Shown here: positions 1 to 10,237 of the stretch, in pieces
Layout: the number at the start of each line of letters is the position of its first letter
Numbering within the stretch: the stretch's first letter is position 1
DNA from: Cymodocea nodosa
Lineage: Eukaryota > Streptophyta > Magnoliopsida > Alismatales > Cymodoceaceae
Reading direction: 5' to 3'
NCBI GenBank assembly: GCA_036874045.1
Contig: CM072335.1
Coordinates: forward strand, 14,900,001-14,964,000
DNA: 64,000 bases
Translations under genes and position numbers: made by a program
The notes under the pieces: model-generated
Databases searched by the model: none
Seen by the model: the letters and a program-made list of their open reading frames with translations, nothing else
What the model was told of the DNA's origin: nothing

Positions 1-467
1 ATTAGGTCTTCCTATATTCCATTCTTCTCTTGTTATAGGATTTCTTATCAAAATATCAGGTAATAAACTTGCATACCTTGGTCTCGTCTTGTATATGATT
101 AATCCTTCATCTATCCCCATAATATGATCTATTCCTCTAATGTATTGGGTGGAATTCTAGTAGTTTCTTCCATAGCAATATATTCATGGTTAATTGAATT
201 ATGATTAAATGACCTCCATATGAATCCATCTCTAATCTTCGTCATTTTTGCAACTTGTAGTCCCTGAAAATATTTTTCTTCAATATAGTCTTTAATTTCC
301 TTTGATACATAACACAGCCTGCACAGATCTTTAGCTGATAAGTTACTCAGTACTTCCCTTAGTGCATCCAACGGTAATTGCATCAATTCCATTTGTCGAT
401 TCTGTATAACACAAACAAAAATTAACATAACTACTACACACCCTCGTGGAGTTAAGGCATAACTCAA
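1..467 (-). pseudogene. F-box-like protein fragment, frameshifted, runs off the left edge
   Basis: The likely start is the ATG at 390-392, because the F-box-like motif follows at once: MELMQLPLDALREVLSNL, then AKDLCRLCYVSKEI. This fits the N-terminal F-box pattern of plant SCF substrate receptors (Leu-Pro, Leu-rich helix, Val-Ser-Lys). The frame stops at 129. Another frame then continues to the window edge without a stop, with residues such as LIRNPITREEW, which recall the 'NPxTRE' step after the F-box in plant F-box proteins. So one frameshift is present near 129. The ORF lies just downstream of a gypsy gag and of a palindrome cluster (443-503), the slot used by the third ORF in the nearby G1 element. 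It may be a host gene fragment or a sequence captured by a retroelement. The F-box assignment is by eye. Confidence 0.5.
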
Positions 468-540
468 CGGACTAAGTTCGTTGAGTTAAGGACTAACTCT
501 ACGATAATATTAACTATAAATAAAAACATATATATATACA
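443..540 (-). promoter_or_regulatory. Palindromic CGTTGAGTTA box cluster upstream of the F-box-like ORF
   Basis: Two overlapping inverted repeats are visible: 443-471 (CTCGTGGAGTTA facing TAACTCAACGGA) and 461-487 (AACTCAACGGA facing TTCGTTGAGTT). An AT-rich TATA-like run follows at 527-540, upstream on the minus strand. The boxes match those of the S-type LTRs and those upstream of the G1 third ORF. A promoter role is inferred. Confidence 0.45.
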
Positions 541-678
541 AATAGTTGCTTCAGTTATGCTGCTTCATTCAGCTACCCTCTCAGAAGATGTATCAATTTC
601 ATTAACAGTTCTATTGATAGGGTTAGGTATTGCTTATATTGGCAATCCTCAAGTAAGTCTAACTTCCATTGGTTCCTT
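468..678 (-). other. Decayed tail of the G0 gag and spacer
   Basis: Read on the minus strand, the gag frame continues beyond its stop at 679 with two further stops and ends at a TGA near 564. The remainder is AT-rich and includes the TATA-like run and the palindromes. No other coding signal is seen. Confidence 0.4.
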
Positions 679-1752
679 CTATCTAAGTGGTATATTTCTA
701 TTCTGATTTTGAATTGCAGCACTTCCAAATATAAAATCTAGACGATTGTTTAATTGTTGGATTATCTTTTCTAATTTCTCTACTCTAGATCCTTGTTCGA
801 GTAATGCTTCATAACTTATATTCTTCTCATTTACATTTTCTCCTCCCTGAAAATTGTTGTTTCTCCAAGATAAATTCGGGTGATTTCTCCAATTAGGATT
901 ATAAGAATTTCCCAAGTTATCTCTCTGGTTTCTAGCATAAATAATATCTAAATCATTTATGTTTGCATTCTTTTCTGCTAGCCTTTGATTTAATGATAAC
1001 TCTTCTATTTTCTTTGTTAATTTAGTTAATTTCAATTCAAGCATAGTATTTGAATCTATTTCATGCATTCCTCTTGGCAATATTTTTTTATCTACAATAG
1101 CTTCAGCGTAGTTTTCCCACTGTGTAGTTCTTTTTACAAAGTTTTCTAAATATGCCCATGCTTCTTCACTACATAATTTTAAAAATCCATTTCGACAAGT
1201 AGATTCTAATAAATATTTCATTGAAACATCTATGCCTTCATAAATTATACCTATTAATTGTGCTTTACTCATTGCATGATGTGGACATTGAGTCAGTAAA
1301 TCTTTAAATCTTTCAAAATCTTTCCAGAATGATTCACCCTGTTTTTGGCTACACATTAATATTTCTTTTTTCTTTTTAATCGTTTGATGTGTTGGATAAT
1401 ATTTTTCCAGAAAAACAGAGCAAAATTCAATCCATGTAGAAATTGAATCAAGCGACAAAGTATATAACCATCTCTTAGGTGTGTCTTTTAAAGAAAAAGA
1501 GATATATCTAAGTTTAATAGCATCTATACTCATATTCGGCATTTTCATCATTTGACAAACTTCATTAAATTCTCTAAGGAAATAATAGGCATCCTCTCTT
1601 TCTAATCCATGAAAATGTGGCAATTGACTAATATAATTAGATTTCAGTTCAAACCTATCTCCCTCAAAGTTTGGCAATCGAATATATGAAAGTTCATCAA
1701 CTAATTCAGGATACAGAATTTCTCCTAATGGTTTTTCTACTAGAGTAGCCAT
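679..1752 (-). CDS. gag: Ty3/gypsy Gag capsid-like protein (element G0)
   Basis: A 357-codon ORF opens with ATG at 1750-1752. Residues about 75-170 match the retrotransposon Gag core: aliphatic segments, then RWLYTLSLDSISTWIEFCSV, FLEKYYPTHQTIKKKKEI, a QKQGESFWKDFERFKDLL step and QCPHH. The later AWAYLENFVKRTTQWE segment resembles Gag of plant Athila/Tat elements. Such Gag proteins form the cytoplasmic particle that packages the RNA. No CCHC zinc knuckle, protease or pol follows. Instead the frame ends at 679 and the F-box-like ORF comes next. No convincing primer-binding site or LTR is visible upstream. G0 could be a truncated Athila-like copy or a gag-only non-autonomous element. It is one of the few gag ORFs in the window without internal stops. 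Confidence 0.8.
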   Translation of the reverse strand: MATLVEKPLGEILYPELVDELSYIRLPNFEGDRFELKSNYISQLPHFHGLEREDAYYFLREFNEVCQMMKMPNMSIDAIKLRYISFSLKDTPKRWLYTLSLDSISTWIEFCSVFLEKYYPTHQTIKKKKEILMCSQKQGESFWKDFERFKDLLTQCPHHAMSKAQLIGIIYEGIDVSMKYLLESTCRNGFLKLCSEEAWAYLENFVKRTTQWENYAEAIVDKKILPRGMHEIDSNTMLELKLTKLTKKIEELSLNQRLAEKNANINDLDIIYARNQRDNLGNSYNPNWRNHPNLSWRNNNFQGGENVNEKNISYEALLEQGSRVEKLEKIIQQLNNRLDFIFGSAAIQNQNRNIPLR

Positions 1753-2126
1753 TTCTACGCTCTCTTTTAAAGAAAGGTTAGCTACACCCTAAAGAATTTT
1801 GTTAAAGTTCAGTTCAGAAAATTTTTCAGTACTCCTCTGCGATGAAAATTCCTAGGTAGGTGTTCTTACTAATCGTTTAGTGCTTAGAGAACGGGTCTAT
1901 GTGCTCATAAATAAATAGCAGAAGATTAATTACATACCAGTCTGAAGCTTTCAATTCAATAAATATTTGTTGTCGGATGAAGTTGAATCAGCTGCTTCTC
2001 CTTCCTGTTCCTCCAACACATTCTCATTTCTTTTAAAAGTGCTGGTAACTCGTAAATATCATTCTGTTTTATATATATACTGCACATCTATAAAGTGAAT
2101 AAATCTCGTTGCAAGAACGTGTCTTG
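1753..2126. other. Unassigned sequence between G0 gag and the gypsy LTR
   Basis: This 374-bp stretch lies upstream of the minus-strand gag. I see no primer-binding site, LTR end or recognisable protein. The next base, 2127, is the TG start of a plus-oriented gypsy LTR. Confidence 0.4.
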
Positions 2127-2893
2127 TGTTTAGAATGAATAAGTGCATATTATTAATGTTTAAATGATGGTTAATTGCATAATATTTAACTTATCATATG
2201 AGAATTAAGCCATTATGTTGTAATTGCACTGTTATATGCTTTAATTGAAGAATCTACTTAATTTTGGGGAATTAATGTTAATTTAGTACATTTATGAATT
2301 GTCGATAAGTTGTAGGCTGTGAAATTCTTAAGTATCCAAATTTTTTGATATTTCGGACAGTTATGTTTAACATACCGAACAAATTCGGACAGTTATGTTT
2401 AACAGACTGAATATGTATCGGATAGTTATGTTTAAATTGCCGAACAGTTATGTTTTGAAAGAATATTTTATTATTTCCAGAAGTACACGTGTCAAAACCA
2501 TAATGAATGACTTAAGTGAACTTTCGGTGAGTTATCTATAACTATCCGAAATTACAGCTGGGCATCAGATAGTTATCCTTGTAACTCTCCGAAATGTATC
2601 TAGGAAAGTGACTTAAGTGGATTTTCGTTGAGTTAGCTGTAACTATCCGAAATGCATCTAAGCATCGGATAGTTAAACCTGTAACTCTCTGAAATGTTAT
2701 TTTATAATTAAAACTACTGCTAACACGTGTCGAGATCTGGTAGATTTACTTAAGTTATATATCGGTGAGTTATCTGTAACTATCCGAAATGCATTTGAGC
2801 ATCGGATAGTTAAGTTTATAAGTATCTGAAATGCACCTAAGCATCAGATAGTTAAATTTATGCACGTGTTTTATTGTTAAATCAACGAAGAAA

Positions 2894-2923
2894 GTCCGTT
2901 GAGTTATCTGTAACTCCACGGAC
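2894..2923. repeat. 13-bp-arm inverted repeat beside the LTR TATA-like box
   Basis: Arms GTCCGTTGAGTTA and TAACTCCACGGAC flank a TCTG loop, with one mismatch. This is the clearest single example of the palindrome family. It directly abuts the TATA-like sequence in this LTR and in the copy at 36838-36866. Confidence 0.7.
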
Positions 2924-2932
2924 TATATATTT
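2923..2932 (+). promoter_or_regulatory. TATA-like box of gypsy LTR
   Basis: The sequence CTATATATTT follows the last palindrome. The same sequence is at 36866-36875 in the other plus-oriented copy. This is the expected place for the LTR core promoter. Confidence 0.5.
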
Positions 2933-3711
2933 TCTAATATGCCACTGTAGCAGTTGCAGAAACAAGACAGTTCGAAGGAAAAACCACGTTTGCACGTATC
3001 GCGTAGGAGAAGGAAGCTTCGCCGTTGATATGAATGAGGGAAATCCAACCGACCATTCAAGCAGAAGCAGTTACTACTAAAGAAATATAAAAGAAAAGAA
3101 GAAAAAAAAGAAGGGGTGATCGATGGAAGGTCAGTGTGTGCAGAGGAGGATCGGCGTCACAATTCTCTGAAGTACCACACTAATCATCATCATCACCACC
3201 ACAATCACCAACCATCGGGGGTCTATGAGGATACTTGCCTGATGTCTGGTCGATTCCAAGCCAAACACAGTGCCTGACAACCACTGTGAGGAGTGATCGC
3301 GTTGCGGGAAGGGAAGCCATTTTCACCAAGCGTCGACTCATATTTTAGGAGATCATAAAGCTTTTAGCCTTGGCTTCAGGTTGATGCCTGTATGTTGAAG
3401 AGGAGATTATCTTGCAATTCTGGACTCGTGATTCTATAGGGAGAGGAGACAGAATTGTAAGTGGTTTAATTTTCAGTGGTGTAATCGCGTTGCAAGTAGT
3501 GTCGGAAGTATTTACTGTCTAGTGAGATTACTTTACATTTCACCTGTCGCCCATTTCCATGTTGATATTAAAACAAAAATACCAAAAACCATTTATCTAT
3601 GTTTGTATGTTGTATTTGAGTGTTGTATTGTTTGTGTTGTATCATGATTAATGTTATCTTTATTAGTGCTGTGATTGTTTTATGTTGTTTTAGTTTTACA
3701 GTTTACTGAAA

Positions 3712-5885
3712 TGGACAGAACTATGTTGAATGAACATAAGTTACCCCAAAATCTTTGGGTTGAAGCAGTAAATACAGCTTGCTATGTTATTAACAGAAGT
3801 CATTTAAGACCTCATATTAATAAAACTCCTTTTGAAATTATGTTTAATAGGGTTCCAAAAATTTCCTATATGAAACCATTTGGTTGCAAGTGTTTTATTC
3901 TTAATACTAAGGATAAAAGGGATAAATTTCAAGCCAAATCGGATGAAGGAATTTTTGTAGGTTACTCTACTAGAAGTAAAGCCTATAGAGTATATAACAA
4001 GACTTCTAGGACTATTGAAGAAACCCTCCATGTAAGCTTCAATGAAAATTCTCTTAGAGAATCTCAATCTAAAGCTGATAATGATGATATGATCAATTTT
4101 CCAAATGAGTTAGAGATCAATAGAGAGATTGATGATTTATCTGAGAAAATCAAAAATATGAACTTAAATGATCAAACTAATGATGAAAGTGATGGACTTT
4201 CAGATGTTGATGAGAATATTGAGGAAAATCAGAGGAATTGGCGTTATTCTTCATCACATCCCATTACTCAAGTCATTGGTAATATTAATGAGGGAGTTAA
4301 AACTAGAGCTTCAGTAAATTTAAATAGTATGTGTATGTTTGTTTCTATGGTGGAACCAAGGAATATATAAGAAGCATTATCTGATGAAAATTAGATAGTG
4401 GCAATTCAAGAAGAACTAAATCAATTCATCAGAAATGATGTATGGGAATTAGTCTCTCCACCAGAAAATCAGTCCATAATAGGTACAAAGTGGATCTTTA
4501 GAAACAAAACTAACGTAACTGGTCAAATTATAAGGAATAAAGCTAGATTAGTTGCACAAGGGTATACACAGGAAGAATGATTAGATTATGATGAAACATT
4601 TGCTCCTGTAGCTAGGTTAGAAAGTATTAGAATATTATTGGCCTATGCTTGTTATATGGATTTTAAATTATATCAAATGGATGTAAAGAGTGCATTTCTA
4701 AATGGTTTAATTAATGAAGAAGTCTATGTAAAACAACCACCTGGATTTGAAGATATTAAAAATCCTGACTTTGTGTATAAATTGAAGAAAGCCTTATATG
4801 GTTTGAAGCAAGCACCTAGATCATGGTATGAAAGATTGTCTACTTTTTTAATAGAAAAAGGCTATATCATGGGAAAAGTGGATCAAACTCTATTTATTAA
4901 GAGAGATGGTAAAGATCAGATTGTTGTTCAAATATACGTGGATGATATAATCTTTGGAGCAACCTCTGATAAATTGATAGAAATATTCTCTGAAGAGATG
5001 ACTAATCAGTTTGAAATGAGTATGATAGGAGAACTTTCATATTTTCTAGGACTTCAAATTAAGCAAATGGATAAAGGTATATTTTTAAATCAGGAAAAAT
5101 ATGCAGATGAAATGCTTAAGAAATTTAATTTTAATGATACAAGGATTCGAGGAACTCCTATGAGTACTACTTTAAAGTTAGATATTGATGACATAGGAAA
5201 ATCTATAGATCAAAGAAAATACAGAAGTATGATTGGTTCTTTACTTTATTTGATTGCTAGTAGACCTGATATTATGTTTGCTGTGTGTGTTTGTGCTAGA
5301 TTTCAATCTAATCCTAAAGAATCACACTTAATTGCAGTTAAAAGAATATTTAGATATATACAAGGAACTAAAAATTTCGGACTGTATTATTCTAAGGATA
5401 GTTCAATAGATCTTATAAGATATACTGATGCTGATTATGCAAGATCTAAATCTGATAGAAAGAGTACCAGTGACACATGTCAATTATTGGGAAATAATTT
5501 GGTGTCATGGTTTAGTAAAAAGCAAAACTGTGTAGCACTTTCTACTACAAAAGCTGAATATGTTGCTGCTGCACTGTGTTGCACTTAGATTCTGTGGATA
5601 AGGCAAACTTTAAAAGATTTTGGATTATCTTATGATACAACTGAGATTTATTGTGACAGTAGTTATGCAATAAATCTTTCTAAAAATTCTGTATTAAATT
5701 CAAGAGCAAAGCATATAGAGGTTAAACATCATTTTCTAAGAGATAACGTAATTAAAGGAAAAATTAAATTAGAATTTGTGTCTAATAAAAATCAATTAGC
5801 TGATATATTTACAAAACCTCTAGACGAAAATACATTCTACAACATTAGATTAAATTTAGGTATTTGTAGGCTATGTGATGTGTAA
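3712..5885 (+). pseudogene. pol: S1 pol: integrase C-terminus, reverse transcriptase, RNase H
   Basis: One frame runs from the junction to the TAA at 5883-5885, with four stops (4370, 4395, 4580, 5588 as end positions) and no frameshift. The first part holds the integrase C-terminal region, from TMLNEHKLPQNLWVEAVN to FVGYSTRSKAYRVY. RT begins near 4398 ([17 protein letters not shown]), has the [10 protein letters not shown] and [15 protein letters not shown] motifs, and keeps the catalytic YVDD at about 4938. RNase H is seen from YTDADYARSKSDRKST and LSTTKAEY, where the usual TTEAEY glutamate is Lys. The tail (IFTKPLDENTF) is a typical copia pol end. The integrase zinc finger and DDE core are absent because of the upstream truncation. 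The enzyme would copy element RNA into DNA, but this copy cannot be translated through. Confidence 0.9.
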
Positions 5886-7254
5886 AATGCTTAAACTCCA
5901 CATAAAAAGATAAATATTATTGATGATGTTGTTCACCTCATAGATATTATATACTTATTATAAATATCTGAAGTAATATCAAAACTGCTGCTTAAGATAC
6001 TATGTATTTATTGTAAAATCATAGTAGTATCTTATTGATTTTAAGTAGTTTATCAATTTTAATAGTTTTTACGAATTTAAGTGGAAGTGTAAATGAAAAA
6101 CATTAAATACTTCTGACATTCTGAAATTTTGATTAAATGTTTTCTTTGAATCAAGGAAAATGCATATGGTCATGCATAAATTTGACTTAATTGATTAAAC
6201 TTGTAGAATAAGTTATATGTAACTTATCTTAAACTGTTAATCAAAAGTATAAGCTTATTGAAACTGATCCATATTCTCAGTACAATCATAGAAGTAAAAA
6301 TTGTATGAGATTTGCGTTTTATTGCATCTGTATTAATGGAATACATATATATTGTGCTTAAAATGAAAAGTGCTTACAAAGTGAAAATCTTTGAGAGTTT
6401 ATTGATCAGTTTGATCACGAGCCTTTTGTACTTGAGCAGATAGGTATGTAAGGATTGTTGTCCTGAAAAAGGATTCTTTAAATCTGGCAACCTAAGGTCC
6501 TGATCAGATATGGGATTGTTGACTGAAAGCTCATTACACGGGTACATTAGAAAGCTCTTGTATGATTCAAGCTTTTCAAACTAACTTTTAAAGAAAATTT
6601 TCAATATTTACTATTTTGAAAAGAAAAAGTTGTTTCATTAATTACAGATATCTTTGAATCGCATATAGTTTATACCAATATGACTACTGATTTATTGAAT
6701 CAACATTAGTACTTTTGAAAATGTTTATTTGAGATACATTCTTTTATTCTCCTTGAATTAATCGAATTGAGTTCAAAGTTGTGTTTTGATTCATATACAG
6801 TAGGAATTGATTCTGGAAATCATTTTTGATGATGTCAAGATAACGGAAGTCTCTGAAAAGAAAATGTAAAAGTATAGTTATACTTAACATCTATTGTCAC
6901 TACAAGTATATTTTGTATTTTGATTGAATATATTTGAAGTATATTTGTAGGGGGAGCATTAACAATGTCGAAAACAGATTAATATAATTTAAAATACAAA
7001 TCTCAGTTAATCTGAATTAATGTCCTCTTAAAATCTTGATGAAATAATTTAAAAAGACAAATAAACTATTTTAGATTCAAAGGACAAAATGTTCAAATAG
7101 TTTACAATGTTCTCAAGATAATGTTAAGTTTAGCATGTGTGTTATTTTCGGAACGTTTCAGTTGGAAGCATCCGAAAATTGTTTTAAGTGTACTAACTAG
7201 ACGTTATGTTAGATAAGGTAACATGTAAAACTGCCTCTAGACAGCGTTTTACTC
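5886..7254 (+). other. S1 spacer between pol and third ORF
   Basis: About 1.4 kb of AT-rich sequence has no ORF of note. A purine tract, TGTAGGGGGAGCAT at 6946-6959, resembles a polypurine tract; a similar tract lies at 58131-58146 in the matching spacer of S3. Extra purine tracts of this kind are known in Sireviruses. Confidence 0.5.
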
Positions 7255-7470
7255 GTTAGGTTAGTTAACTCAACGAGTTATACTTGAATATTTCGGGTAC
7301 CTTGATTGAATAAACTTTATTCAATATTTATTTAATTTCTAAACCCGACTTCTCTTCTCGTTGAGTTATACACCTAAAAACCCTATTTAAACACTTATTA
7401 CATGGGGACTTAGGTTATTTGTAAACTTTATCAAGAAAATCTTTCCCGCTTGTTGCTGTTACAACCAGCG
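7255..7470 (+). promoter_or_regulatory. Putative internal promoter of the S1 third ORF
   Basis: It contains the quasi-palindrome TAACTCAACGAGTTA (7266-7280), a second box TCGTTGAGTTA (7358-7368) and a TATA-like CTATTTAAAC (7383-7392), 79 bp before the ATG at 7471. The arrangement is kept in S (35777-36030, minus strand). Boxes of the same type fill the S1 LTR. Promoter activity is inferred. Confidence 0.5.
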
Positions 7471-9741
7471 ATGATGGTCTCCAAGTTCTACAAAGGTCGT
7501 GGCAAAGGAAAAGACAAAAGCAGAAGAGATGCAAAAGGAAAAGAAATAGAGAATGATGAAGTTCCACGTACTTGGTTTAAGAAAATATTTCAAGTGGACA
7601 AAAGGTTAGGAGAACTTTATAGAGATTACTTCTTTTCTCAGGATATATTAGATGAAGTTAGACAAGAACTTCAACATACTGATGCAAGTATTACATACAT
7701 GGGTATTCGAAGTAAATATGATAGAGAATACAGAATGAAATGTGCTGAGATTGCATTTTTGGAACAGTATGCAAAATATTTGGAAAAAGGTGTAGGTTCA
7801 TCAAATAGAACTCCTCAAACTCCTATAAACGGTACAAGACTACATACATTTGAGGAAGAGCATGAATCAACTATCCCTACTCCTTTATATTCAAAACAAG
7901 TAGAATCAGATATTGGTGTAGACAAAACAAAAGTTGACAGTCTTCGAAAGGCCATTGCAATAGAAAGTGCCTTAGAAGAATTAAAGCAGAAAACTTTTAT
8001 GGAGCAATTTGAAAAGAAAACAGCAATACTTGAAAAGGAGAAACAAAAATGTTATAGAAGAAGGAAAGTCAGAAAAATTATGTCTAAGAAAACAAAGTCT
8101 TTTGAAAAAGGAAAATCAGATGAAAATTTATTTCGAAAGGACAATGTATGTCTAGACATTGTACCTTATTGTGCATTTGATAAACTCATCAGTTCCGAAC
8201 ACACTGAAACTGATGAAGATAATGAGACTTTATTTTCCCTTGCTAGAAAACTTGAGAAGAAATCCAAGTCAAATATGAGCTCAAGTTTTTCTATTATTAC
8301 AAGTCCTGATGATGTAGAAAATGACAAATCAGAGCATCAGGCACCTGACATTGAATAAGTTATTGCAGATATAATTGACAATGTTGAGGTAGTAACTAGT
8401 TCAAAGGTTGAATTGTCTAAAGTAGCAGATATTGAAAATGTTAAGACTCCAGAAGAGCTAAAAGTTAACCAGCCTTCTACAGAATCTATAGAAGCAGAGT
8501 CTGAGAATTCACAGCATGAATCAATGGAAATATCTGTTGAACAAAATGAACAATTACAGACAGATACACCGGCTGTAGAATTTGTGGAAAAATTGTACTC
8601 TGAACATTCTATAGAGACTGAACAGATGAATGTTGAGCATATTGACAATGTTCCTAACACTGTTGAAGCTGAAGAATCAAGCTTACCTGAGCAGCTTCAA
8701 GATAATATTTTGGAAGAGGAATAACATGACATTCATTTTGATGAAGAGGTTCCTAAAAATGAATTAAACTCTAAATCACGGCTTCAGGTATCACCTTCTT
8801 TGTGTACAATATTAAAAATTCAAGGTAATGCAATTCATTTTAGATCTGAAGAAGCATTGCAGAAATACAATAATCTGATTACATGTCAGATTCTGCATGC
8901 TCGTCCAATAAAATTCAGAAATTTGATGGAAATAAGAGATCTGTTTGAGTTTCAAGGCCTCATTAAATTCTTGCAAGTAGGAACGAAATGGAAGCAATAC
9001 ACAGAGCTTATTGCAGCTTTTTATACCAATCTGGACAAGAATGGAAATTTTCTGAAAACTCAAATAAATGAATAGGAGTTTATATTGTCTCTTGAGTTAA
9101 TTTTTGAAGTTTTAGGATTAAAGAATGAAGGTGTTGTTGTTACCAACAGATTTGACATAATAAGACAATTGGAATGGAACATTCAATCTTTATCAAAAAT
9201 TCCAGATGTATATTCTGAAATGAGATTAATGGAAAATCTAAATGCAGAGGCAAGATTTATTGCAAATATATTGCATGCAAATTTATTTCAGAGAGTTGGA
9301 CACATTATGGAAGTCAGCAGAAGTTGTTTATATGCAACTTATAGCTTGCTGAATAAAATTCAAATCAATTGGTTTGATGTTTTCACTTCTCAACTACAGC
9401 ATATGAGTTCAAAGTTATTTTATGGTGATGCTGTATGTAGAGTCATTGCAAGCCAATTGAAGTTATCCGACTGGCCCTCTGAAACTAAAGGCATGAGAGC
9501 ATTTAGTGTCAAAGATTTGCAAAAATTCTAGGCCATGCATAAACCTCAACGACAACAACAACGACAACCTGATACAGACCATATACGACAACAACAACAA
9601 AGTTATTCAGTTCAAGCAGAACACCAAACCTAGCTACCTCCTGACTTAGATGCAGTGCTTAACGACATCAGAAATGATATTAGGCATCTAGGAGATAAAA
9701 TATGTAATGGTATGAGTGATATACTTAGGAGGGGTCGATAA
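7471..9741 (+). pseudogene. S1 third ORF (envelope-like / putative plant transposon protein family)
   Basis: The first true ATG is 7471 (MVSKF follows) and the frame runs to the TAA at 9739-9741 without a frameshift. It is cut by stops ending at 8358, 8724, 9075 and 9531, and by one near 9633. The order is a basic N-terminus (KGRGKGKDKSRRDAKGKE), a helical segment with WFKKIFQVDKRLGELYRDYF, a long acidic region (about residues 170-430), and a conserved C-terminal domain with IHFRSEEALQKYN, IRDLFEFQGL, LGLKNEG, ARFIANILHANLFQR and LFYGDAVCRVIASQL. It ends in a Gln-rich tail. I see no signal peptide or membrane segment, so 'envelope' is only a positional label. The C-terminal domain matches the third ORFs of S, S3 and the gypsy element G1. 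The function is unknown. Confidence 0.75.
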
Positions 9742-10237
9742 CTGTTTTTGTTTGTTTCTGAATACAAAATGTAATGTTTGGATTACTTGTTTGATTCATT
9801 GAACAATACATTTTTCTGTAAATGTGTTCAATTATTATTCTTGTTTATAGAAATCGTTGTTGTAATTCGCTTATATACATATATATATTCTCTATAATTA
9901 TCTTTTTGATTAATGACAAAAAGAGGGAGAAATATTATAAAAAGATGATTATGATCTTAATTGCATATATATATTATAAAAGGAGAGGCTATTTAAATGG
10001 TTATTGTAATCTGACAAATGATAATTAGAAAACTGATACTTATATAATTATTGACATTTGAGAGTTTTAGTTCTGAGAGGTAAAATTTACACAAACAATA
10101 GAAATAAGCTTAAGTAAACTTAAGTCAATAAACAAGTTTGTTGAATTAAAGGTTAACCCAACGAAGGTGCTTTGTTGAGTTAAACATATTTCATAATTGA
10201 TTTAATATGGTTTTGTCATCATCAAAAAGGGGGAGAT
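9742..10237 (+). other. S1 3' untranslated region with two polypurine tracts
   Basis: The primary polypurine tract AAAAAGGGGGAGAT (10224-10237) directly precedes the LTR. A second, AAAAAGAGGGAGAA-like tract lies about 300 bp upstream at 9918-9930. The same pair is found in S (33068-33081 and 33371-33384). Confidence 0.7.

Larger units (their letters stand above)
2127..3711 (+). repeat. Gypsy (G-family) LTR, right end lost, fused to S1
   Basis: It starts TGTTTAGAATG, the same terminus as the G1 5' LTR (reverse complement, ending at 22061), and follows that LTR closely until about 3711. There it joins copia integrase sequence. About 600 bp of the LTR 3' part is missing compared with 19860-22061. 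It contains three degenerate tandem units, each with CACGTG, ACTTAAGT and CGGATAGTTA/CGGTGAGTTA inverted repeats (about 2485-2880), a TATA-like box, and a conserved transcribed-looking region at 3340-3470 shared with the other two copies. The orientation is opposite to G1. Confidence 0.8.

Noticed and set aside
1-2126. Left part as the 3' end of G1
   Set aside because: A gag (5' domain) lies there and no minus-oriented LTR start is present, so it cannot be simply the missing G1 3' region.
2480-2900. CRISPR-like regular repeats
   Set aside because: The units are degenerate inverted repeats within LTRs, with no constant repeat/spacer pattern and no cas genes; the DNA is plant.
2874-3080. 68-codon plus ORF in the G2 LTR
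   Set aside because: It overlaps the palindrome, the TATA-like box and the LTR body; not kept open in the other two copies.
8337-8660. 107-codon minus-strand ORF rich in Ser and Cys
   Set aside because: It is the reverse of the acidic region of the S1 third ORF, a shadow of repeated Glu/Ser codons.
9822-10028. Lys/Ile/Tyr-rich 68-codon ORF
   Set aside because: AT-rich 3' untranslated sequence of S1 with a polypurine tract in it; composition explains the ORF.
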